Source: Rhyacophila brunnea (Eukaryota > Arthropoda > Insecta > Trichoptera > Rhyacophilidae). From it: a DNA stretch of 64,000 bases. Positions 1 through 12,013 of the stretch are shown here, piece by piece. The notes below the pieces were generated by a model. The model was not told the origin of the DNA. It searched no databases and saw only the letters and a program-made list of their open reading frames with translations. The DNA lies in NCBI GenBank assembly GCA_022495005.1, contig JAGYXB010000437.1, forward strand, positions 372,001 to 436,000, given 5' to 3'. Every line of letters starts with the position of its first letter. Position 1 is the first letter of the stretch. A program made the translations under genes and the position numbers.

Positions 1-204
1 AGTTGACTAAAAACGTTACCCATTTACTTTAAAAATAAAACATGTCAATGAATATCTTATTATTGTTACTAATAGAACAATAAACAGAACATTAAATGGA
101 CGCATGTTGGATTTATATGATAAATTATATTTCGGTCGGCATGCGTCATTTGCACCCGCAATCCGCGCACCTAGCCACGATCTTTTTAGACCATGCCTCA
201 ACTG
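1..204 (+). repeat. Truncated arm of foldback element (family F)
   Basis: The sequence from the first base to about 204 repeats the left arm of the foldback element at 23190-23891 and the half element at 25807-26180. Shared blocks include the AACGTTACCC word, the CATGTCAATGAATAT word and the GATCTTTTTAGACCATGCC word. Its outer end lies left of the window. Confidence 0.8.
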
Positions 205-1291
205 AGGTATAGCCGTGCAATAGCAATCTTCAAATTAGAAAGAATTCAGCCACTGGTGAAGTGGGGACGCACCTTCTCGAGATAAATATACTATACCGAT
301 AATAAAATTAGTAAGCTTTGCAATATGTGTCACCCAGGTTAGTGGTTGATTTAGTTTGGATCTATTGAATCTTTCAATATAACCTAACTCAGTAAGTTGA
401 TGGTGTCCATTAAAATATTTAAAAAAAATGCTTTTATTCGAGATCAGATTTTGGTCCATCGGCTATAAAATGATCCATGATTCAAATGGTTAAAGGTACT
501 TAATACGATTTCCCTTCAATGGCGTCGTGTCAGTACTCACTAGGATTTGATAGTGAGCGGTCGTGTGAGAGAAGTGAAGCTACGGAACTGGTTTGAAAAT
601 AAATCGCGTGCGCGCGAAAATCTTAAACGTCAAATAAGTAAACAAGTGCTACACTGTTCTAATTTTGAAATTCGAAAGAATATTATTCTCTGTGGAAATA
701 TATTATTATATTTTTTACTGTTTATATAAGGCCCCTGAGTGCATTATTAGTGTGCTGTCTGGTTGGTGTATACGAGAGAAAAAATATCAAGGTATGTTAA
801 CAGTATACTTTAGCTTTTATTTTTATTATTTGAAGATTGGTAAATTTGTAAAAAATATGGTGATAAGTGGAAATAATATAAAATCATGATTTAAATAAAA
901 GATATATTATTAAATTTATTTATCTCATACAATTGTAATTATCAAGATTGGCTGTTTTTGTTGTTACAATTTTCAAGTGAATGAAATGAATACATATTCA
1001 TACATGTCCATAGAATGCTTGTTAAAAAAAAAGTTAGTCCTTTATCCCCAGTCATCAGAAAAATGATCAGGGTAGATACATAATATTATTACGAATCCAA
1101 GGATACAATGTAAGAGGCATATTGATTCTATTTAAAAAAATCAGAAACAAAAATAAAATTTTATCTATAGCAGAATAAGTATAAAATAACATTTTATCGC
1201 AATGCATAAATGATTCTATAAATACTTTATAAAGAGGCCAAAGACGATTAAATATGATGCAATAAAAACTGTTGACATGTGGATACCTATC
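205..1291. other. No gene seen
   Basis: AT-rich sequence. The open frames here are short and AT-driven. The only unusual point is a 12-bp alternating purine-pyrimidine run, CGCGTGCGCGCG, at 605-616. Confidence 0.5.
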
Positions 1292-1294
1292 ATA

Positions 1295-1843
1295 TGCCGG
1301 CGCTCCATTGGCACGCAAGTCAGACGATTTACAGTCTTCGGACTTTTTTTTCGCGTGGAGCACCCCAGGTCTGCGGACTTTTTAATCCGCAGACCAGGCT
1401 CGTTGGATTTCAAACATGTTTGATATTTTACCTCCGAGTTGCCAGACTTCGACCGTCGATCGCAATTCAAATTTGATTTGACATTAATACGCAATCATTC
1501 GGACCGCAAAAAAATCTGTAATTGTTTTAAACATTTTCATTGATTTATTTGTTAATTTACACATTATAAAATGAGAGATTTACCAATTATTTTTTTATTT
1601 TTATTTATGAAATTCATAAAAGAAAACGTAAATCTTGTGTTGTTTTCACTGCTATATTATTTTACGCAAGTCTACATATAAATAACACAAAATTATAGGG
1701 TTATCAGAAGACATTACGATAATCGCAATTTTTGACTTTTGACAGCTCGACTTTTTTATTCGTTCATTGATCAGTAGCAGGGCATAGACAAATCGGACGA
1801 TTTATTGTCCTCGGACTTTTGGCTCGCCAATGGAGCGCTGGCA
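1295..1843. mobile_element. 549-bp inverted-repeat element (TGCC...GGCA ends)
   Basis: The ends are inverted repeats. The left begins TGCCGGCGCTCCATTGGC and the reverse complement of the right reads TTGCCAGCGCTCCATTGGC with one extra base. A possible 3-bp duplication ATA flanks it (1292-1294, 1844-1846). Just inside each end a similar block (GACGATTTA..GTC.TCGGACTTTT) occurs in the same orientation, so the subterminal repeats are direct while the tips are inverted. A perfect hairpin, GGTCTGCGGA against TCCGCAGACC, lies at 1368-1395. No transposase is present. The 3-bp duplication and TGCC tips suggest a Harbinger-like MITE, but this is inference. Confidence 0.6.
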
Positions 1844-1846
1844 ATA

Positions 1847-3409
1847 GAATTCCTAAAACTACTATTTTTAATGTCATAACACCGTTTACGGTCATTTCAT
1901 TACCTATGGCCGACGTGCTATTTCACTTGATAATTTTACAGAAAACAAAACAAATATTATGTTGACAGTGTCTAATTTATTTATATTGGTGAGATATTTC
2001 ATTTACTCAGTCAGCTAGGTATTTGATATCTACTCGACTACTTGCGTTAAAAAAGTAGTATCCAATGTCATTGAAATGAGTTTGTGCATTTTTCATTAGG
2101 AACGAATTATGATTTATAAAATACTATTTTATAAATAAGATTATTTTGAAAGAATTTACTATTTGTAATATACAACAGCCTTGATATTAATAATATTTAC
2201 TACGTTGCAAATAATTTATTTAGTACCTATAAGTAAATTATAAAATTGTTTTTAAACTAATTTAATTACTTATCTTCTAAAGGTCACTAAACCTTGTTGA
2301 TGTGATCTTGTTCCAGTTTTTAATTTCACTATGTATTTATTTATAATGAAGTTTGTAGATTTTTTGGTTCATTTTTATTAAATGGTATAAATTTTGCTAT
2401 AGGTACTTATATAATTTAGATTTATGACATTATTAGACAAAACAATTTTATTATCTTAGAACACCATGACATGACTTCAGCATTATGGTGTAAAACTAAT
2501 AATAGTTTTAACAACTTAATCTATTATTTATTATTTTACTGCCTATATTGACTCGTAAATTTATTTTACCTTTGTTTTTTTATTTACTTGTAGTTTTAAG
2601 TTATACTAATTTATTATACAACCTATAATAATATATTAGCAATTAAACCATCATAAATTATAAAATCATGGCAAATTTAAATGCGAAATCCAATGGAAAG
2701 AGTTCATTGAATATTTATTTTAATTATGTTAAATGAAAGGCATAATAATGCACGTATTAATAATAAAAAAATGCTATAATAACCACCGACATTGGATGTA
2801 CCAAAATATGGCTATATTATTCTCAATTCTCAAACGACAACGTTTACAATAATACATACATAAATGTATGATATTAATAATATAATAATAATGTTATGTT
2901 ATATAAGTTATAATGTTATAAATATGATTATTGATTATATATTATAATCATATAATGTTAATTTCTATGATGAAAAGGTTTATGCCATAATAATGACATA
3001 ATTATTTATGTTTTTCTTACATCGTCTACAGATTGTTCATACCTACATAGTTTCTAAATTACCCCAAATTCATAGTTTTCGACCTTTCCAAGGCACATCG
3101 TACTTTAATAATCTCTAGTAATAAGCATGATGGAGTCTTTCGATCAGAAAAGTTTTAGTGTACAATAATGTGTAGTGTTGGTATGCAGTTTTGGTATAGG
3201 TACTAAAAATATATACCTATCGAAATCAATAATAGATATTTTATCCCCGTACCGTAGATACTTAAATAATTTTAATTTTAAACATTACATAAGTAGGTAC
3301 ATCTTGTTTTTCATCTTTATTTGTGTGATTCAGCGCAAGGACCCAATCCGTTGTGAGAATGGCTAACAACCATTCCTCGTACAAAAATTCTGCTTATATA
3401 GCATCCTCA
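1847..3409. other. AT-rich stretch without gene
   Basis: Contains ATA/ATAATA simple-sequence patches around 2870-2960 and no coding frame with protein-like composition. Confidence 0.5.
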
Positions 3410-3417
3410 CTGTGGGG

Positions 3418-3809
3418 CATGGCCCCACATCCTGAAGCGGGCCCCCATACCTATCGCTAATGATAAAGGCAGTGTAACGCTCCACAGTAGCGTTTTCCAA
3501 ATGGTGTACGCGGTAAAATTAATGAATTGTTATATTTTTAGTGTTTTTTTTTTTATTATATTGTTACAAATATGGAATTGTCGAGTACCTATCGATTCAC
3601 AAATAAAATTTTTATCGTACAAACAAATAATTTTAAATAATAACATTATTGAAGGAAAATAGCTCTGCAAGCGACTTTTTTTTACTATTAGAGAGAATTT
3701 TTGATGTGTATTTATATCACTTATCTGGTCGACTCGCCACGCCGGGCCCTTCTGAGCCCGGGCCCCCAGGCTAGAGGCCTGTCAGCCTCCCCCCTATATG
3801 GGGGCCATG
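3418..3809. mobile_element. hAT-like MITE, family B copy 1 (392 bp)
   Basis: The element begins CATGGCCCCAC and ends GGGGGCCATG, and is flanked by a perfect 8-bp duplication CTGTGGGG (3410-3417 and 3810-3817). An 8-bp duplication with short inverted ends is typical of hAT transposons. There is no transposase, so it is non-autonomous. Its left part matches, inverted, the right part of 6899-7341, including the words GAAGCGGGCCCCC and ACCTATCGCTAA. GC-rich ends contrast with an AT-rich middle. Confidence 0.85.
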
Positions 3810-3817
3810 CTGTGGGG

Positions 3818-4781
3818 CACATATTATGCCCTCTTAGGAGCGAAATTGTAGTAATTTATTATTATTTTTTATAAAATATTTTTATAGTTACTACATGCAG
3901 GCAGTGTTACCAACTGTCCACACTAATTATAATAAAATTACGAGTATTATATTGCGGTTCCGACAAAAAATAAAAATACTTGGCAAGATTATTATACTAG
4001 GTACCTACACTGTACTTTTACTTTAAATATGCCAAAAATGCTACCTATATTTTTTAAAGATTTCATTGGAAATATTATCTTGTAAGTACTTTTTTTATTT
4101 ATTTTTATTTACATTTTACCCTTTTTGAATATGTAGGTAGTAAGTAGGTACTTAAATTAATATATATATAAGTATAAAAAAAAGAAGTAACTTCAGGACA
4201 GGTTTATACTTATTATAGCATAGGGATGTAAAAATATTATGTTAGCGAGGGCGAAGTGGAGAGTGCTTGTGTGTAAATATATCAATATTATTGTGACAGT
4301 AATTGCATAGCATCACATTTTATCTGATCGGAGAAGGGAAATGTGTAATTAATGTAGCCCCCATCAGATCAGAAGAGCGATTGTGTAGTGGGGTCACCAA
4401 TTGAGCGAGCGGTTACTGGATCGACGTCAGGGTCTATGGACACTTCGCTGCCAGACATTTTAGAACGCATTATTCAATCTCAGCTGTTTCAGTAGCCGAC
4501 TGGCTGGCGGTACTCAAAATGTCACTGCTATTAATTGATTGACAGTAATTTATTTACCGGGAGTCGTTATTTATAAATAACTGTCAATATTTTATTAGGA
4601 AGGTATTAAATCTGTGATGTTTGCTAACATACAATATCAAAGACGCCGAAGAAAAACTTCTCTATACAGAGAGAACCTAATTACCTAATGGAAGAAAATA
4701 TTTTAAATAATTGCATGACCTTTAATTGGTTCACCCATTCATAGTCATTTAGAAATCATTCGGTGAAAAAAAATATTTATA
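3818..4781. other. No gene seen
   Basis: AT-rich to about 4250, then of more average composition (4250-4560) without an open frame I can support. An inverted TTATTTATAAATAA word lies near 4566. Confidence 0.45.
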
Positions 4782-4965
4782 ATACTACAACAGTCCAATA
4801 GGCCAAATAATGACAGTAGTGTATTTACTATTTAGTAATGGAAGTGATTGTTTACAAAATCCAGGTTTTGGGAAAAATCACATAAATATATTGTGACCTC
4901 ACCGGAAAAGATCCCGGAGCTCTCAGATGAAAGGCCAGCGTCTTACGCACTGAACCAAGGGAGCC
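4782..4965 (-). repeat. tRNA-derived SINE, minus orientation
   Basis: Read on the minus strand it starts with a tRNA-like head (GGCTCCCTTGGTTCAGTGCG, resembling an A-box region) and carries a degenerate B box around GGGATCTTTTCC. The remaining body matches the SINE piece at 17395-17600 (CCCAGGCTTTG / TCCAGGTTTTG, AAAATCACATAAATA). It is a retroposed copy rather than a tRNA gene, because the acceptor stem does not close. Confidence 0.6.
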
Positions 4966-5242
4966 GTTTTGTAAACTTAACATTTCACCTTCATTTGACG
5001 AAAGCCGAAAAACAAATTTAGTTTCACCTAATCATTAAATCCATAATTTCCCTATTTAGTTATTGCCAATCTAAGTAAACCCTGAAACTAGGATTTTTAA
5101 ATAGTCATTATTGTGTGAAATAATCTCACAAACATGAATTATAATGAAATGAAAAATAGGCCAAAAATGGCGGCTATATATTATATAAGTATTATAAATA
5201 CAGTCTTTCATTGCTTTGATAAAAAAACATATAGGTAAGTAC

Positions 5243-5473
5243 TTAATTATTTATATTATATGTAATGTTACCAGTTTTAATGTCCTCGTCGTCCAGTACT
5301 CCGTAACCGTGAGAATTGCGAAATAGAAGGTGTGGAATGTTCCTGTTCACTGTCAAATTTGGTATGTATGGTGGGTGCATCATGAACACAAAGCGGGCTA
5401 GAAATAAATCCAGAGGGATGGCGTCATAGACGACATATAAATCGGGCGTTGCCAGTAGGTACTTATGTATTAG
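5243..5473 (-). CDS. Unidentified open frame of 76 codons, possible exon or old element fragment
   Basis: Minus-strand frame open from just after a stop at 5474-5476 down to TAA at 5243-5245. The peptide has balanced composition and segments such as LYVVYDAIPLDLFL, MMHPPYIPNL and HGYGVLDDEDIKTG. GC content rises inside it and falls to AT-rich sequence near an ACTG|GTAACA donor-like site around 5274. A pyrimidine-rich acceptor-like TTTATTTCTAG lies inside the frame at about 5398, so the true exon could be shorter, encoding from RFVFMMHPP onward. There is no good start codon for the full frame, so it could only be an internal exon or transposon debris. I do not recognise the family. Confidence 0.3.
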   Translation of the reverse strand, partial: LIHKYLLATPDLYVVYDAIPLDLFLARFVFMMHPPYIPNLTVNRNIPHLLFRNSHGYGVLDDEDIKTGNITYNINN

Positions 5474-5479
5474 CTACCT

Positions 5480-6301
5480 ATTACGATATCGGTATTTTGT
5501 TAGAATTTTTTCCAGCACATTTTATGAGAGAAGTTTACAAAATCTATTTTCAAGTTAATTTAATAATTTTGAAAACACTTATTAATGTCATAATAATATG
5601 TCGGATGTTTATAATTTATTCACGATGGAAAATTGTTTTTATAAATTTAATGGAGAGTTAAAAAAAGTTAATTTAGACAAGTAATCTAAATTTAGATACA
5701 TTATGCTGGATGGGTGGTCAGTAATGGATATTATTGTATCTTAATACTATTATTTATATTGTATCAAAATAATATTTTTTTAGTTTGTTTATTAATTGAC
5801 ACATTTTAAGAATCACTTTCCTATAACGTCATCGTTAAACATTCTCCCAACACTCTCTCCGCGAATGTTTATTGAATTTAATAAATTAAACAATTTTCAA
5901 ACACTTAAGAAACTACCTGTATTATAATTTGGAAAGTTCTGGAAAGGAAAGGATGTAAGTACCTAGATACTTACAATATTTCAACAACAATTTTACACGA
6001 CATGGATTTTTTACGTTTCGGCTCTTAAAATATTTTCCGAAGGACTGATCGATCACTGATGTCATTAATCATTATCAGGTAAAATACTAGATGCAAACAA
6101 TATACACACAAACCGTAATATAACTATAAACAATACAAAATGATAACGATAATAAAACCTACGTAACGTGCAATAAATTTTCCGATGGGTTTTAAAAAGA
6201 TAAGGTTCTCTTAATTTGTCTGTAAATTAAATTCACAAATATTAATAATAAGAAAATACATTTTAATACGTAGGTATTATATTTCACAACATATTTATTA
6301 G
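5480..6301. other. No gene seen
   Basis: AT-rich. A frame at 5449-5661 on the plus strand is AT-driven and overlaps the minus-strand frame above. A TTATTAG acceptor-like site closes the interval at 6295-6301. Confidence 0.4.
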
Positions 6302-6453
6302 GTATGCCCAGTCCAAGTATTAGACGTCGTTCACAACAAATGTACAAGCCGCGTGGAGCGCCTTGTCGTGTCTGCTCAGGTATTTGTAACGCGGTCGTAC
6401 CAGTGTACCCGTGTTATAATACAGGTAGCATGCACGCGTTGAACAACCGGTAG
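6302..6453 (+). CDS. Small CpG-rich frame, possible exon (49 codons)
   Basis: ATG at 6304 opens a 49-codon frame ending at TAG 6451-6453. It is cysteine-containing (CRVCSGIC) with a basic start (SIRRRSQQ). A TATTTATTAG acceptor-like sequence ends at 6301 and a CG|GTAGGT donor-like site lies at 6449/6450, so the block could be one exon of about 148 bp. CpG content is well above the surroundings. The start context is poor and no homologue is recognised. It could equally be a noncoding exon. Confidence 0.22.
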
Positions 6454-6890
6454 GTATTTAGTTCTCGTATAATACAGCTTTGACTTACGTGTGATTCTCA
6501 TTTGGAAGTACATTTTAAATGTAGACCCTCGTCATGGCCATACGGATACCAAGTTCTCTAGGAAGACTGCCACAATATTATATATTTATTTTATTCCTTG
6601 CTTGTTTTACCTAACCAATTTTCGATCTGTCAATAGTAACTGGGGAATTCACAAGTAAGTGGATACTTTAAAATGACGTCTAGGCAGTAATACGAAACGA
6701 TTACAACGTGAGTAAGCATTGTAGCAGTGAGTGATCTCATATTCCGCACCTTGTTTTTAAACTGCCACTATGTCTCGTCTTGCAACTTGCATTATTTTGA
6801 CATCCACACCTTCTACACATGGCTTGAGACATTGTAAATTCATTTTATTTACGCTAACATACTATTACCAGTGACCACCATATTACAATC
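6454..6890. other. No gene seen
   Basis: Average-composition sequence with no supported frame, running up to the target duplication of the next element. Confidence 0.4.
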
Positions 6891-6898
6891 ACTCATTT

Positions 6899-7341
6899 CA
6901 TGGCCCCACAAGGGGGGGGGGCTGACAGGGCCGTAGCCCAGGGGCTCGGCGTGGCGAGTTGACCAGATACGTGAGATTAACATATATCACAAATTTGCTT
7001 TACTAGCAAAAAAAAAGTAATATTTTCCTTCAATAATATTATTATGTATTTACAAATATAATATGGTTATACGATACAATTTTTAATTGTATATCGATTC
7101 TCGACAACTCCATAATTCAATTGGATAGGTACCTATATATTGTATTAAAATATTAAAAAAAAAAATTAAATACAAGTACACATTAATTTTACCGCGTATA
7201 TCATATTATTATGGTCATCATCATTTTGGCTGTACTATGTATGGACTGTAGAGCGTCACACTGCCTTTATCCTTAGCGATAGGTAGGGGCCCCCGCCAAA
7301 GATCCTAGCCTGGGGGCCCGCTTCAAGATGTGGGGCCCATG
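6899..7341. mobile_element. hAT-like MITE, family B copy 2 (443 bp, inverted)
   Basis: Ends CATGGCCCCAC and GTGGGGCCCATG are inverted repeats, flanked by a perfect 8-bp duplication ACTCATTT (6891-6898, 7342-7349). It lies in opposite orientation to the copy at 3418-3809 and is about 50 bp longer, with extra sequence between the GGGCCCCC blocks near 7290-7310. A run of G at 6911-6920 adjoins the left tip. No coding capacity. Confidence 0.85.
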
Positions 7342-7349
7342 ACTCATTT

Positions 7350-8853
7350 ATTGTAACCTGTGGATACCAGACATTTTTCGAAGAATGTAAGTTAGTTAAG
7401 TAGGTACTGAAATAATTTTTGAATATAGAATTTACTTTATTATTACTTAGGTACATACTGCGACAGTACATACATGTCGTCATACGTCCACATGTAAAGA
7501 CGTAAACATCAATATTCAAGAATATTCTAAATTTGAATTTAGTTAGTTAGTTTAGTAACAAGAACATGTTGATAAAATATTTTATCCTATACCTATTGTA
7601 CGTTACGTTCATCTCCTATAACTGCTGTAATTTCCATGATTTTTAATGATTCACTTCAGTTAATAGTATCATTTAATAATTTTGAATTTAGTACATAGGT
7701 TATTGGAAATGGTTACTTTTAATTTTTAATATATTATAATAATTATTGTTGATATTGGAAATACCCGGTCAAAAATAATAATTAATAAGTAACTGCCTGT
7801 AACTAAATTTATACAAGTAAATTTACTAAATAATCAAATACATATTATATGAAACGTCGTTTTGATAATATTATAATTATCATTCATCATTATATTTTTT
7901 TATAATATGCACTTTTGTACCTACTATACATTGCCTTCTAGAAACAAATAACCTTTGCACTAAAAACCCTAGGGGTGACTAGAAGATAAATAGCTCTAAA
8001 GTTTTTGTCATAAAAATGCCAATACATTAATAAAAGTAAGATACAATTTTATTTAATTATGGATAAATTCAAATAAATCACAATATAATATAGTGATTAC
8101 ATAATTGTATAATGGTTATGATCGTTTCGTTGTTTTGGAAGGAAACCAGTTATACATATTATATGCAATTTGGGCAACAAATTAATGAGTTCATTTTATG
8201 GTGTTAAAAATGTAATTACTTAAGTAATACTTTATATTAATTTTGCTACATTATACTCTTTCATAATAGATAATAATATAATTATTTATCCAAGACGTCC
8301 ATAGATACACAGTTTTAATGTACAATTTTCGCAAAATTTTGTAACTTTTTTAATATTAAAGTCATGTATGGACATCCATCTTATGCGCACGAGATAGTGT
8401 AGTTTTAATTTATTATGTTATAAAAAATGGCACTTTGAAAATACATGTTATGCAAATGTCAGAGTATAAAATATTATTTTAAATTATCATTAAAATATAT
8501 TAGTATCGACCGGGCGAAACATAATATTACAGTACATATTATGTAGATGTAGGTATGTATTTATTGTATTTCATCATTATTATTTTAGATGAAACAATCG
8601 CCAAAAATAAACGACATATTATTATTATTATATAATTTTATAGGTACTTAGTTCTATAAAAATGTACAAATATTATGTCCACATTAGGTAAGTAGGTACT
8701 CTATTTAAACAATGGTTATAATTAGGTATATTCAACTTTTAATTTCATTTTAAATGGTTACATCTGAGTTTCAAAACGTACGTATGTTTTAAACAGAAGA
8801 ATAATAATATAGTCAATAATAATCAGACTGTTATTTAGGGTCTAGCACGATTC
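7350..8853. other. AT-rich stretch without gene
   Basis: Contains the longest AT-dominated part of the first 10 kb, with ATTATTATTAT patches near 8610-8640. No supported frame. Confidence 0.5.
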
Positions 8854-8854
8854 G

Positions 8855-9258
8855 GGGCCGGGACAACTGGGTGCTACAACAATCGAATGAAAATTCGAAA
8901 ATAAATATACGTTCATGGATTATAGATACATACTTTTAAAATACTTATATATTTAATATTCAATTGATGAAAATTTAGATATGCACACGTCAATAATGAT
9001 TTAATAAATAATAAAGTAGTTCTTTTTTCTATATGAAGCGTCATGCATAATAATTATTCTCAATCCGCATTAAAAAACGTTATGTTAAGAACAAAATAAA
9101 TTAAAACTACTAGATGGTAGATATAAACTTATTAAACTTCCTCGTCTACTTACTGTATCAAATCATAACGAACGTCTATTTATTTCATTAATGAACGTTA
9201 TTTCATTCGACAGTGCGGTGCCCACTACTTGTCCTGGCGTCCAGTTGTCCCAGTGCCG
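8855..9258. mobile_element. Inverted-repeat element, about 400 bp
   Basis: The left end has GGCCGGGACAACTGG followed by ATCGAATGAAA. The right end reads TTTCATTCGACAG and then CCAGTTGTCCCAGTGCC, which is the inverse with small gaps. The middle is AT-rich and noncoding. I could not fix a target duplication, so the exact tips and the superfamily are open. Confidence 0.5.
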
Positions 9259-9742
9259 TTATTTATTTAATTTAATACAATTCTCCCTTTGTAAACATAT
9301 TCACTGGCGATTTTCTTTGACGCAGATAGCGCAATCTATTCGCTAGAAGATTTAAAGGGGCCTCTAAACAGTTAAAATCAGTCATACAATTATTATATAA
9401 GTACAACGATTTATGAGTATTTCTCACAAATTGAGTAGGTATACAATATTAAAAATAAATGCACATGAAAATACTTTGAATTGACTTTTATTTTACTTTT
9501 TTTCATGCGGGGCCTTAAAATCATCCAGTGCATCGGGCCTCCACGTCCTTACACTCCATTGAACATACAGTTTCGTTTTGACGATTATGCGGCAAGCTGC
9601 TTACTAGTATTTTTCAGTACATTTTGGGAGTCAACTATACCGTCTTAAATAATCCAGATTTTTATTATAATTAGATGATATTATCAATGCTTATTTAAAT
9701 AATCATAGTAATTATGTCGAGTTTTCGCCACTGCACAAGCTA
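9259..9742. other. No gene seen
   Basis: Two short GC-richer patches (GGGGCCTCTAAACAG near 9357 and GCGGGGCCTTAAAATC near 9508) look like element debris. A solitary TTCGCCACTG tip of the CAGTGGCG-ended hAT type lies at 9724-9733. Confidence 0.4.
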
Positions 9743-9750
9743 GTGTGTAT

Positions 9751-10333
9751 CAGTGGCGAAGGGTGGAGGTAGGAAGTTAAGATCCACTATAAATAGTGCA
9801 CATTAAACTTTGTCAGTCATACCCATACGTACCTATTAGTTTTTATTGAAATAATACTACAATTTACAGATGGTGTTGGTTAGTTTTTTAAATTAAATTA
9901 AACCCTGCGAAATCAAGCCATTATATTATATTACTTATAATAGTTATAATAGTCAAAAAATACTCGTCTATCTAGAAAATTATGCAATTAAATTATACAA
10001 AATTTTGGATATTTTATAGATAAAATAATATTTGTTATCTATTATAGTTTGGTTATGGCAGGGTTTAACGAATTAAAAAAATTAACCAACAATATAAAAT
10101 ATGTAACAAATAAGTATGAATGAAAAAGTGTGCACAAATTTGTCGTATCGGCCAAAATATACCAAAACTATTATGGGTTGGTTTAGGCAGGGTGTAATAA
10201 TTGATTTACACCATCTGTATTCTGTAAATAATTATAGTCTTAGATCAATAAAAATAAATATGTATGACTAACAAAGTTTCATGTGCACTGTTGATGGTGA
10301 ATTTTAACAGACTACCTCCACCCTTCGCTATTG
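9751..10333. mobile_element. hAT-like MITE, family A copy 1 (583 bp)
   Basis: Begins CAGTGGCGAAGGGTGGAGGT and ends with its inverse ACCTCCACCCTTCGCTATTG. The flanks are GTGTGTAT (9743-9750) and GCGTGTAT (10334-10341), an 8-bp duplication with one mismatch. The interior repeats a module in both orientations (for example TTAAACCCTGC and GCAGGGTTTAA beside the ACCATCTGTA-type words), so the single strand can fold on itself at several scales. A second copy lies at 54223-54703. No transposase. Confidence 0.85.
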
Positions 10334-10341
10334 GCGTGTAT

Positions 10342-10836
10342 ATATGTGTATATATGTATTTACTTGAACATTATAAGGATAGTATTACTAAAACTGCATT
10401 ACTATTGTAACTTACTGATTTTATACGATGTAAAAAGATCGTCGAGGTGCAATCATAGGTCGCTACTCGCTATGGTGCGCATGCTCAATCAACCGACTGC
10501 GGGATGTTCAACGAGCAAATAATAGCAAATTGTTTGATTTGGATAAATTATAATCACGGCTGTCAAATGACTTGACAAACTAATGTGAAGATGTTAGCGG
10601 TGCTCGACGACTCGGACCGGTGATGTAAGTCCGCGTGGCTAATAATACAGGTGTCCACCAATTGATTTAAATACCATCATTCCTCATATAATATCTTAAA
10701 GGTAATAAAGATCTCTTTTATCTGTCAGACAAATCTGAATAAATACGCAAATCAAAGTACGAATATTGTAGGTAGGTGGTGATAACTCCTCCACGCTCGA
10801 TACAGTATTGGGATGCTCAGCAATGTTCCTCGTAAG
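10342..10836. other. CpG-richer block, possible regulatory or first-exon sequence
   Basis: From about 10420 to 10660 the sequence is markedly richer in CG than its surroundings (TCGTCGAGG, GCTCGACGACTCGGACCGG) and ends in a strong donor-like GTGAT|GTAAGTCC near 10625. A frame starting at the ATG near 10591 stops after ten codons, so a coding role is not supported. A noncoding first exon is possible but not shown. Confidence 0.2.
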
Positions 10837-10887
10837 GTGCACGCGTGTGCATGCGCACACCTACCAACATGTGTCCGCACACATGTT
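10837..10887. repeat. Alternating purine-pyrimidine run plus inverted repeat
   Basis: Positions 10837-10860 are 24 bases of strict alternation (GTGCACGCG..GCGCACAC), a pattern prone to Z-form DNA. Directly after it, 10866-10887 is an inverted repeat with 9-bp arms (AACATGTGT / ACACATGTT) and a 4-base spacer. Confidence 0.6.
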
Positions 10888-12013
10888 TTCATCTCCCGCA
10901 CAGTCCTCATACAAAAATATTGTAAAAGAAAGTTTCCTTTGCCGGATTTTAGTTTTGCTCGAATGCACGAAACCATCACAGCACAAACCTGTACCACATA
11001 ACACATGTACCTACTTTTAAAATATAAGTTTAGTTATAGTTATAAGTTTAAATCTAAGTAAGAAAAATTAGAGGGAACGTTGATAAATACATAATCGTTG
11101 ATTATTAGCTTTATCTAAGAGCAAACATTATCTGTATATTATTAATGTTGGTAAAGATCGTCAAACCGAGAATTCACACCATACAACATTTATTATAATT
11201 ATCATAATTTATATACTTCAGTACGAATTAGATATATTTTAATTAACATACTTATTATTTTCTCAATGGTTTATTACGCTAAAATTGCTTAATTTTTGGT
11301 GTGATTTATTGGGCGAGTCAAACCAAGTTGCTATTTTTATGATGTTGTCAACTTGTGTGTGTACAGTCTTTTAGGTAGGTACACATACGTAATTTGATAG
11401 ATTTATGTATCGAATAAGTCTTGAGTTTATTTCATCAGGATCACCATGCTAAATTACTCGCAAGGTGCACACTGAATACGAAATGATAACAACCAACACC
11501 AAATTTAATGCACTATCTTCAAACGTGACTTATGCCCGGCCAAAGAAACTTTCACATATCCGGTTTGAGTTTCAACCTGTACTTACTTCAATAGTAAATA
11601 CTCATAAATATGTAGGTACTTACTGCTTCACATACACTTCAATAAAGTCTTGCGAGAGTTGGCTTAGGTGTGGGCATTTTCTACTGTATTAATAATAATA
11701 TGAAATACACTTTCTTGACTTTTTTACAGTCAGAAAATGAGAGTTATCGAATAAAAAATGAGTAAGTACGTACATGTACTTGTATTTATAATACATATAG
11801 GTAATATTAATAAATGTCAAATGACATCAACTACATTAGTCGATGTTAATAATTTAAAAAAAATATTGAATTATTAACTCGTTATGTTGGTAAAATAGAT
11901 TTAAACTCGTCATGTGAATATGCACGTAGATACGTGCGGTTACATTAAATTTGCTTTGTAGGGGTACAACATACTAAGTTTAGATTCAGAAGGATTCAAT
12001 AACGTGTGTATTT
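10888..12013. other. No gene seen
   Basis: The frame at 11465-11692 has no ATG near a plausible context and no recognisable motif. The rest is AT-rich. Confidence 0.4.
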
